From: CAYQLT01 sp964418425
GTDB lineage: Bacteria; Bacillota; Limnochordia; Limnochordales; Geochordaceae
Length of the DNA stretch: 6,386 bases
Direction of reading: 5' to 3'
Assembly: GCA_964418425.1 (NCBI GenBank)
Contig: CAYQLT010000099.1
Coordinates: 1 to 6,386 of the forward strand
Made by a program: the position numbers and the translations under genes. Below the pieces are notes generated by a model. The model was not told the origin of the DNA, searched no databases, and saw nothing but the letters and a program-made list of their open reading frames with translations. Each line of letters opens with the position of its first letter. Position 1 is the first letter of the stretch. Positions 1-5,268 of the stretch are shown here, piece after piece.

Positions 1-104
1 CCGCCGGTGCTGGCCAGCTTGGTGGCCCCAAGCCCCCGCTCCACCAGGCGCTGGGTCAACCGCCCGGCGTCGGCATCCTGAACCATGGCGACGATGAGCT
101 TCAT
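1..104 (-). CDS. darA: Cyclic-di-AMP receptor DarA (YaaQ/PstA), N-terminal part
   Basis: This is the first 34 codons of a P-II-like cyclic-di-AMP receptor; the gene runs off the left edge. The visible protein begins MKLIVAMVQDADAG and continues through RLTQRLVERGLGATKLASTGG. This is the family's first beta strand, first helix and start of the T-loop region, with the TKLASTGG segment typical of DarA/YaaQ. DarA proteins are small cytoplasmic trimers that bind c-di-AMP; their downstream target is not settled. The ATG at 104-102 is preceded on the minus strand by AGGGTGGG at about 114-121, which overlaps the tmk stop and acts as the probable ribosome binding site. Only six bases separate this start from the tmk stop, so the two are co-transcribed. 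The tmk-yaaQ order matches Bacillus, where yaaR and holB follow. The identification is strong despite the short length, because both sequence and neighbour agree. Confidence 0.93.
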   Translation of the reverse strand, partial: MKLIVAMVQDADAGRLTQRLVERGLGATKLASTG

Positions 105-110
105 GGGACG

Positions 111-833
111 CTACCCACCCTGCTCGGTGACTTGCGCCGGGATCCGCCCCGTGGCAGCGCTTCCGATGCCGCTGCCCAGGAGAGCTTGCAGCCGGGCGCC
201 CAGCCGTTGGTGGAGCAACCGGACCACCTCCTGGTGGATGGCCTCACGGCTGCGGCCTTCCACCGCCACCACCGCGAACCGGCCGGGCTCGGCCCAGGCC
301 AGCTGGCGGTACCCTTCCCGGACCCGCTCGAAGTAGCTGTCCGCTCGGCTTTCGATCCGGTCTGCCGCCCGCCCTGCTCCCAGGCGCTCTCCCGCAGGCA
401 GATCCAGCCAGATGGTCAGGTCGGGCAGGAGCCCCCCGGTGGCCAGCTCGTTGAGGCGCTCCACGACGCTTCGCTCGACGCCCAGTCCGAACGCCTGGTA
501 CGCCACCGATGAGTCCGTGTAGCGCTCACACACCACCACGGCTCCCCGCTCCAGCGCAGGCCGAATTACCTCCCACACGTGCTGGGCCCGGTCGGCCATC
601 AACAGCAAAAGCTCGGCCTCGACCGAAAGCCCTTCCTGCCCCCGGTCGCCTTCCCCCCGGCCGAGCAGGATGGCCCGGATGCGCCGCCCCACCCGCGTAC
701 CGCCCGGCTCCCGGGTGTGCACCACCGCCGCCCCCCGGCCCCGCAGGTACGCCGCAAGCCGGCGGGCCTGGGTCGTCTTGCCGCACCCGTCCAGCCCTTC
801 AAACGTGATCAAAAGGCCTCGCGGCGCGCTCAC
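111..833 (-). CDS. tmk: Thymidylate kinase (dTMP kinase)
   Basis: Cytoplasmic kinase that phosphorylates dTMP to dTDP with ATP, an essential step of dTTP synthesis. The 240-residue protein shows the P-loop GLDGCGKTT (13-21), the REPGGT substrate motif (41-46), DRAQH (81-85), the catalytic-loop segment ERYTDSSVAYQ (103-113) and the LID stretch GRAADRIE (154-161) followed by the usual YFERVREGY. The DRY/DRH motif reads ERY here, a conservative Asp-to-Glu change. It is longer than the usual 205-215 residues because of a tail of about 25 residues after 215 with no recognisable motif. Translation starts at GTG (833-831), two bases after the stop of the R3H ATPase gene; GAGGAG at 850-845 inside that gene is a good ribosome binding site with an 11-base spacer. 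It sits mid-operon, before darA, and no promoter of its own is evident. Confidence 0.96.
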   Translation of the reverse strand: MSAPRGLLITFEGLDGCGKTTQARRLAAYLRGRGAAVVHTREPGGTRVGRRIRAILLGRGEGDRGQEGLSVEAELLLLMADRAQHVWEVIRPALERGAVVVCERYTDSSVAYQAFGLGVERSVVERLNELATGGLLPDLTIWLDLPAGERLGAGRAADRIESRADSYFERVREGYRQLAWAEPGRFAVVAVEGRSREAIHQEVVRLLHQRLGARLQALLGSGIGSAATGRIPAQVTEQGG

Positions 834-835
834 CG

Positions 836-2542
836 TCAGGGGATCTCCTCGGGGAGGACCAGCACGCGCCGGTTCGGCTCCTCGCCCACGCTGGTGGACC
901 GCAGCCGGTAGCGTTCGATGAGTTCATGCTGGAGCTTGCGCACGTAGGCCGACTGGGGGCTCAGCTCCACGGGGCGGGAGAGGGCCCGGGCCTGCTCCAC
1001 CGCCCGCTGGGCCTCCATGAGCGCCTGCCCCGGCTCCCCTTGCAGGAACGTCCGCTCCAGGAACTGCTGGATCTGGCTGGCGGTGTTGGAACGGATGACG
1101 TGGATGGGCAACCCCCGGCGCTCAGCATCCTTCAGGCGCTTGGGCATGCGGCGGTACTGCCCCTTGATGGTGACCACCATGTCGGCCGACTCCAGGTCCG
1201 CCGCGATCTGGATGGGCACCGGAACCGAGGCCAGGGCCCTTTGCAGACGGCTGGCGCTGACGGCGTAGGGATACAGGCGAACCGGCCGGCTTGCCCCCCA
1301 AAGGCGCGCCGCGAAGCGCTCCGCCTCCCCGGCCCCGGCCGCTGTCCCGGGGCTTTCGGGAGCCGCCAGCCGGGACGGCGAAAGGGTGCGGGCGGCCCCC
1401 CCGTTTCGGGTGGCCACCTCCCGGGCAGGGCTGAGCCGCTCGGCCCCGGACGGCGCAGCGCCGCCGGAAGGCACGGCGGATGGCGTCAGGCCACCTTCTC
1501 GGCCGTCCACCCGTTCGGCCGCGGGCTTGCCCGGCAACACCTCGATTTGCCCGTCGGGCTTTCGCACCCGCACCTCCGGGTCGGGCGGGATGCCCCGCAG
1601 CATGAGGTCCACCACCGTGGCGACGTCGTGGTGTACGGCCAGGCGGTCTTTATCTTGAATCTCCACCACGATGTCGAAGGTGGGCGGCGCCTTGCGCTCC
1701 AGCACCGTCTTCTGGGTTCCCCGCTTGCGGGCCTCCTCGTCGCCCAGGGTCACGGCCTGGATGCCGCCTACCAGGTCCGAGAGGGTCGGGTTGAGCACCA
1801 GGTTGTCGAGGGTGTTTCCGTGGGCGGTGGCCACCAGCTGCACCCCGCGCTCGGCGATGGTTCGGGCGGCCTGGGCCTCCGCTTCGGTGCCGATCTCGTC
1901 GATGACGATGACCTCGGGCATGTGGTTCTCCACGGCCTCGATCATCACCCGGGCCTGGAGGTCCACTCGGGGCACCTGCATGCGGCGGGCGTGGCCGATG
2001 GCCGGGTGCGGCACGTCCCCGTCCCCGGCGATCTCGTTGGAGGTGTCCACCACCACCACCCGCTTGCGGAAATCGTCCGCCAGCACCCGAGCCACCTCGC
2101 GCAAAAGGGTGGTCTTACCCACCCCGGGACGGCCCAGAAGCAGGATGTTCTTGCCGGACTCCACCACGTCCCGGATGATGTCGATGACGCCGAAGACCGC
2201 CCGGCCGATGCGGCAGGTGAGGCCGATGATGTCGCCGTTGCGGTTGCGGATGGCGGAGATGCGGTGCAACGTGCGTTCGATACCGGCCCGGTTGTCCTGC
2301 CCGAAGCTCCCCACCCGCTTCACCACGTAGTCCACGTCCTCGCGGGTTACGAAGTCGTCGCTCAAGTAGACGAAGCCGTCGGGAAACCGGGCTTCGGGCT
2401 GGCGCCCCAGATCCAGCACGATCTCCACCAGATCGTGGAGGTTTTCCAGCCCTTCCAGCTCCGCGCGGATGTGCGGCGGCAGCACCTCCAGCAGCTGGGC
2501 CAGGTTATCCACCACTTCCCTCCGCCTGACTGGCTTGATCAA
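836..2542 (-). CDS. SpoIIIAA/Ycf45-like P-loop ATPase with C-terminal R3H domain
   Basis: Predicted ATP-driven protein that binds single-stranded nucleic acid; its physiological role is not established. Residues 1-130 are an N-terminal region found in SpoIIIAA/Ycf45-like proteins. The ATPase core has Walker A GRPGVGKTT (137-145), Walker B VIVIDEIG (211-218) and a conserved VATAHG sensor segment (237-242). A Pro/Ala/Gly-rich low-complexity linker covers about 338-408. A second region (410-500) follows, and the end carries an R3H motif: Arg535 and His539 (R-x3-H) in VRKLQHELIERY. The ORF is 568 residues from TTG (2542-2540), but that start has no close ribosome binding site. GGAGG lies six bases before GTG at 2512-2510, which would give 558 residues and fits an N-terminus starting at VDNLAQLLEVLPPHIR, so the GTG may be the true start. 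The 94 bases between this gene and the upstream decarboxylase hold no clear promoter or terminator, so the genes look co-transcribed. Its stop is two bases before tmk. Confidence 0.9.
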   Translation of the reverse strand: MIKPVRRREVVDNLAQLLEVLPPHIRAELEGLENLHDLVEIVLDLGRQPEARFPDGFVYLSDDFVTREDVDYVVKRVGSFGQDNRAGIERTLHRISAIRNRNGDIIGLTCRIGRAVFGVIDIIRDVVESGKNILLLGRPGVGKTTLLREVARVLADDFRKRVVVVDTSNEIAGDGDVPHPAIGHARRMQVPRVDLQARVMIEAVENHMPEVIVIDEIGTEAEAQAARTIAERGVQLVATAHGNTLDNLVLNPTLSDLVGGIQAVTLGDEEARKRGTQKTVLERKAPPTFDIVVEIQDKDRLAVHHDVATVVDLMLRGIPPDPEVRVRKPDGQIEVLPGKPAAERVDGREGGLTPSAVPSGGAAPSGAERLSPAREVATRNGGAARTLSPSRLAAPESPGTAAGAGEAERFAARLWGASRPVRLYPYAVSASRLQRALASVPVPIQIAADLESADMVVTIKGQYRRMPKRLKDAERRGLPIHVIRSNTASQIQQFLERTFLQGEPGQALMEAQRAVEQARALSRPVELSPQSAYVRKLQHELIERYRLRSTSVGEEPNRRVLVLPEEIP

Positions 2543-2636
2543 CCCGATGGCTCACCGTCCCTCTCCGGGGATATGGGGCATTCCACGTCATGCAGCGGGC
2601 GGCGCGTCGGCTGCCCCCCTACTTTCAGGACGCCCG

Positions 2637-4265
2637 TCAGGGCTGCGCCGGCGCGTCCACCACGTACACTCCCGACTCGGCCGAACCACCAGTCCCCCTC
2701 AGCTCCCACCCGCAGGCCAGCGCCTGCCGGGCCCACTCCACGACCTCCGCGCCGATCCGCTCGCCGGGCACCAGAAGGGGCGTGCCCGGAGGGTACGGGG
2801 TCACCAGGTCGGCGCTCACCTCTCCACACGCCTCGCTCCACGGGACCCGGCGCACCCGGCCCATGACGGCTTCGCGCGGCGTGAGCACCTGGGGGCCGGG
2901 CGGCGGGAGCCGCTGCGGAAGCATCATCCGCCCGGGCCGCGCCGCCCCCAGCCTGCCCTCACGGGCGGCCTCCCACAGAGCGGCGAAGGCGGACACCAGG
3001 CGCCCAACCGGGGATGAGGCGACAGCGGCTTCGGCGTCCCCAGCCAGCCCGGCGGTGGCAGCGTCGGCCTCGGCGAAAGCCGCCGCCTCACCGCCGGCGG
3101 CGAAGGTGTCGGCACGGGCGGCGCCCACGTCGGCGTCGGCGGCAGTGAAAATGAACACCACCCTGCGAAAATCCGCCATCTCCGGCCACACGTTGGCCTC
3201 TTCCACCAGGAACCGAAACGCCTGCAACCCGGTCAGCCCGGCTCCGGTTACGTCCACCACCAGCCGGGTCTCGTCCAGCGCCCACGGCCCGGGAAGGTCG
3301 GCCGGGGCCAGGCAGCGAAACGGGCCGGCGGCCACGATCCCCGCCCGGGCCTGCCGGGCGGCCTCCACCGCTGCCGCCACCGCCCGCTCCCCATTGCGCT
3401 GCAGCTGACCCCGAAGGGCGTCCAGCGACACCAGCAGGGCCGGCTGGGGGCTCGTGCTCTGCAGCATCCCCAAAAACATACCCACCCTGGACTCCGCCGG
3501 CTCGGCGGGATCGGCATGCTCCGTCTTCCCCAGGTGCAGCAGCGCCGCCTGGGTGAGAGCCGCCAGCGTCTTGTGGGCCGAGTGCACCACGAGCCTGGCG
3601 CCGCTGGCAAGCCCATGGGGCAGCGCCCGCCCCGGGTAGAAGGGCAGGTGGGCGCCGTGGGCCTCGTCCACCAGCACCGGCCGCGGGCGTGCCACCCTCA
3701 CCATCTCCGCCAGGTCGGGACAAACCCCGTAGTAGGTGGGGTTCACCGCCAGCACCGCGGGTCCCCACCGGGCCCGAGACCCCTTCCGGTCGGCCAGGGC
3801 GGCCGCCACGTCCCGGGCCAGCGGCGGCAGGGGCAGCTCCCACCCCTCCAGCCATCGGGGAGGCACAAACACCGGGCGGCCACCGCTCAGGACCAGGGCG
3901 TCGATGGCGGAGCGGTGCACCTCCCGGGGCAGCACCAGCTCGCCGCCCGGCCCCACCGTCGCCGCCACCATGGCCAGGACCCCGGCCGTGGCGCCGTTCC
4001 ACAAAAACCAGGTCCGCTCGGCGCCCCACACCCGAGCCGCCAGCCGGCCCGCCTCCTCGATGAGCTCCGCGAGGCGGTGGCCGTGGGCGGGGGACCAGAC
4101 CGCATCACCGCCGTCCCAGGACCACAACAAGCCGGCCGCCGGCAGGACCGCATCATCGCTTCGCCAGCGGCCGCGTTTATGCCCGGGCGTGTGAAAGACG
4201 GCGGGCCTGCGCTCCGCCGCTTCTCGGACCGCCCTCACCAGGGGATAATGGCCGACCTCGGCCAT
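2637..4265 (-). CDS. PLP-dependent Orn/Lys/Arg decarboxylase family enzyme (YaaO/SpeA-like)
   Basis: Fold-type I PLP enzyme of the Orn/Lys/Arg decarboxylase family; the substrate (arginine, lysine or other) cannot be told from sequence. The 542-residue protein has FHTPGHKRG (24-32) near the N-terminus, NGATAG (90-95) for phosphate binding, NPTYYGVCPDL (175-185), VLVDEAHGAH (197-206) with Asp200 for the cofactor pyridine nitrogen, and HSAHKTL (228-234) with Lys232 as the Schiff-base lysine. The C-terminal domain has LTPREA (461-466) and VTPYPPGTPLLVPGE (488-502), typical of the family. An Ala-rich stretch (about 381-420) appears inserted in the small domain. ATG at 4265 gives an N-terminus (MAEVGHYPLVRAV) aligning with relatives; GTG at 4268 is an alternative, and neither has a strong ribosome binding site. 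Reading open through the N gap is an artefact. It heads the operon with the R3H ATPase, tmk and darA, as yaaO precedes tmk in Bacillus. Confidence 0.92.
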   Translation of the reverse strand: MAEVGHYPLVRAVREAAERRPAVFHTPGHKRGRWRSDDAVLPAAGLLWSWDGGDAVWSPAHGHRLAELIEEAGRLAARVWGAERTWFLWNGATAGVLAMVAATVGPGGELVLPREVHRSAIDALVLSGGRPVFVPPRWLEGWELPLPPLARDVAAALADRKGSRARWGPAVLAVNPTYYGVCPDLAEMVRVARPRPVLVDEAHGAHLPFYPGRALPHGLASGARLVVHSAHKTLAALTQAALLHLGKTEHADPAEPAESRVGMFLGMLQSTSPQPALLVSLDALRGQLQRNGERAVAAAVEAARQARAGIVAAGPFRCLAPADLPGPWALDETRLVVDVTGAGLTGLQAFRFLVEEANVWPEMADFRRVVFIFTAADADVGAARADTFAAGGEAAAFAEADAATAGLAGDAEAAVASSPVGRLVSAFAALWEAAREGRLGAARPGRMMLPQRLPPPGPQVLTPREAVMGRVRRVPWSEACGEVSADLVTPYPPGTPLLVPGERIGAEVVEWARQALACGWELRGTGGSAESGVYVVDAPAQP

Positions 4266-4299
4266 CACCGACCGTCGCAAGCCCCGTGAACCGCCCCCC
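4245..4299. repeat. 55-base direct repeat, left copy (gap flank)
   Basis: These 55 bases directly before the N run are identical to the 55 bases directly after it (4400-4454). The copy contains the first seven codons of the decarboxylase gene and its immediate upstream region. The exact length and its position at both gap edges suggest a contig-end overlap of one k-mer rather than a biological repeat. Confidence 0.95.
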
Positions 4300-4399
4300 N
4301 NNNNNNNNNNNNNNNNNNNNNNNNNNNNNNNNNNNNNNNNNNNNNNNNNNNNNNNNNNNNNNNNNNNNNNNNNNNNNNNNNNNNNNNNNNNNNNNNNNN
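4300..4399. other. Assembly gap of 100 N
   Basis: A run of exactly 100 undetermined bases, the conventional placeholder for a scaffold join of unknown length. Identical 55-base flanks imply that the two contigs probably overlap and that no sequence is actually missing. It lies in the upstream region of the decarboxylase gene, so any distance measured across it is unreliable. Confidence 0.98.
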
Positions 4400-4454
4400 A
4401 TAATGGCCGACCTCGGCCATCACCGACCGTCGCAAGCCCCGTGAACCGCCCCCC
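4400..4454. repeat. 55-base direct repeat, right copy (gap flank)
   Basis: Exact second copy of 4245-4299, beginning at the first base after the N run. It repeats the start codon region of the decarboxylase (ATG equivalent at 4420-4418), but reading from it enters the N run, so it is not a second gene. It is best treated as the same genomic bases as the left copy. Confidence 0.95.
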
Positions 4455-4458
4455 AACC

Positions 4459-4487
4459 ACTTTACCCCGTCCGCAAAGGCGGGTAAA
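4459..4487 (-). promoter_or_regulatory. Possible leftward promoter for the decarboxylase-tmk-darA operon
   Basis: On the minus strand TTTACC (4487-4482) and TAAAGT (4464-4459) are separated by exactly 17 bases. Each matches the sigma-A -35 or -10 consensus at four of six positions. Transcription would start near 4452. If the duplicated gap flanks are merged, that is about 32 bases before the decarboxylase ATG. The match is moderate, and the two boxes lie in the arms of the inverted repeat at 4460-4488, so binding there would block this promoter. Confidence 0.4.
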
Positions 4488-4488
4488 G
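4460..4488. promoter_or_regulatory. Inverted repeat, candidate operator in the divergent region
   Basis: CTTTACCC (4460-4467) and GGGTAAAG (4481-4488) are perfect 8-base inverted arms around a 13-base centre. The element is AT-richer than its surroundings, lies six bases before the rightward -35 box and coincides with the possible leftward promoter boxes. A regulator bound here, such as the adjacent TetR-family protein, could affect both directions. The ligand and the binding protein are inferred, not shown. Confidence 0.4.
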
Positions 4489-4494
4489 CGCCCG

Positions 4495-4523
4495 TTGACA
4501 GGCGCCTTCGCCCTGCCTAGGAT
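4495..4523 (+). promoter_or_regulatory. Sigma-A-type promoter of the TetR/UbiA-like pair
   Basis: TTGACA at 4495-4500 is a perfect -35 box. After a 17-base spacer comes TAGGAT (4518-4523), a four-of-six -10 box. The predicted start of transcription is near 4530, giving a leader of about 100 bases before the TTG start of the TetR gene. It is the strongest promoter-like sequence seen in the window. Confidence 0.65.
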
Positions 4524-4532
4524 GGCGCGCAA

Positions 4533-4548
4533 GGTGTGGGCCCTCACC
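4533..4548. promoter_or_regulatory. Near-palindrome at the tetR transcript start, candidate operator
   Basis: GGTGTGGG followed directly by CCCTCACC forms a 16-base dyad with a single T/T mismatch pair (4537 and 4544). It sits just downstream of the predicted +1, a common place for TetR-family autoregulatory operators of similar size. GC-rich DNA makes chance palindromes frequent, so this is a candidate only. Confidence 0.3.
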
Positions 4549-4630
4549 CGTCCCACCGCCTGCCGGAAGGGGGGAAGCGGCGCCTTCACCCCGGCCTGAA
4601 GCTCGGGGGCCAAGGCGCTGCGAGACGGAC

Positions 4631-5266
4631 TTGCGCCGCGCATCCGGCCCCGCTTTGCCGGATCCTTCCTGCAAAGGGCCATCCGGGGCGGCCACCCGGG
4701 ATCGGCTGCTGGAGGCAGCCGTCCGGGTGTTTGCCCGAAGCGGCTATTACGGCGCCACCGTCGACGACATCGTCGCGCAGGCCGGGTTGTCCAAGGGAGC
4801 GTTTTATTTTTACTTCCCCAGCAAAGAGGCGCTTTTGGTCACCTTGCTGGAGGACTTCGCCGAGGCCCTGGCTCGGGACATCCAGCAGGCCGTGGAGGGC
4901 ACCTCCGGGGCCCAGGCTCGGGTCGAATCGGCCCTCAAGGCCGGCATCGAAACCTTTACCGCCCACCCCGATCTGGCCCGGGTCTTTTTGGTGGAGGCGG
5001 TGGGCGTCAAGGCGGAGCTGGAGCGCAAGCGGCGGGAGTTGATCGGCCGTTTTTGCAGCCTCATCCAGGGTTACCTGGACATGGCGGTGACCGAGGGCGA
5101 CATACCGCCGGCCGACACCGCCCTGATGGCCAGGGCCATTCTCGGCGCCATCCACGAGGTGGTGGTGCATCATCTCACGGCCCAGGACGCCGGCGACATC
5201 CAGGGGGCGGTGCGGCCGCTGGCCCGCTTCATCCTTCGGGGAGCCGGCTGGCAGATCCCGCCGTGA
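4631..5266 (+). CDS. TetR/AcrR-family transcriptional regulator
   Basis: Predicted one-component, ligand-responsive DNA-binding regulator, usually a dimeric repressor. The N-terminal domain spans about 22-75: TRDRLLEAAVRVFARSGYYG, then the helix-turn-helix ATVDDIVAQAGLSKGAFYFYF (42-62) and PSKEALL, all strongly typical of the family. The C-terminal ligand and dimer domain (about 95-205) resembles FadR/YsiA-type TetR proteins, but the ligand cannot be read from it. The length of 211 residues is normal. The first in-frame start is TTG at 4631; another TTG at 4655 would drop eight residues without touching the HTH. Neither has a convincing ribosome binding site, so the start is uncertain. A good promoter (4495-4523) and two dyads lie upstream, which fits autoregulation. 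The stop is directly followed by the UbiA-like gene, suggesting that the regulator controls that gene together with itself. Confidence 0.92.
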   Translation: MRRASGPALPDPSCKGPSGAATRDRLLEAAVRVFARSGYYGATVDDIVAQAGLSKGAFYFYFPSKEALLVTLLEDFAEALARDIQQAVEGTSGAQARVESALKAGIETFTAHPDLARVFLVEAVGVKAELERKRRELIGRFCSLIQGYLDMAVTEGDIPPADTALMARAILGAIHEVVVHHLTAQDAGDIQGAVRPLARFILRGAGWQIPP

Positions 5267-5268
5267 CA

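Noticed and set aside
2543..2636. A nine-codon minus-strand ORF (MPHIPGEGR) between the decarboxylase and the R3H ATPase, considered as a leader peptide.
   Set aside because: It has no clear ribosome binding site, no diagnostic residue run and no attenuator-like hairpin pair nearby. Length is within chance expectation.
926..2866. A 646-codon plus-strand open frame, rich in His, Gly, Asp and Val.
   Set aside because: It is antisense to the R3H ATPase, whose motifs are unambiguous. Long antisense frames are expected at this GC content, and no domain is recognisable in it.
4245..4454. The flanking 55-mers as a biological direct repeat, such as a target duplication around a mobile element or a CRISPR unit.
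   Set aside because: Only two copies exist, they abut an N run exactly, they contain coding sequence of the adjacent gene, and their length matches a common assembler k value.
4266..4682. Extension of the decarboxylase reading frame upstream through the N run, giving a 681-residue protein.
   Set aside because: The extension crosses 100 undetermined bases and a duplicated contig end, is antisense to the TetR gene start, and the family's N-terminus aligns with the ATG at 4265.
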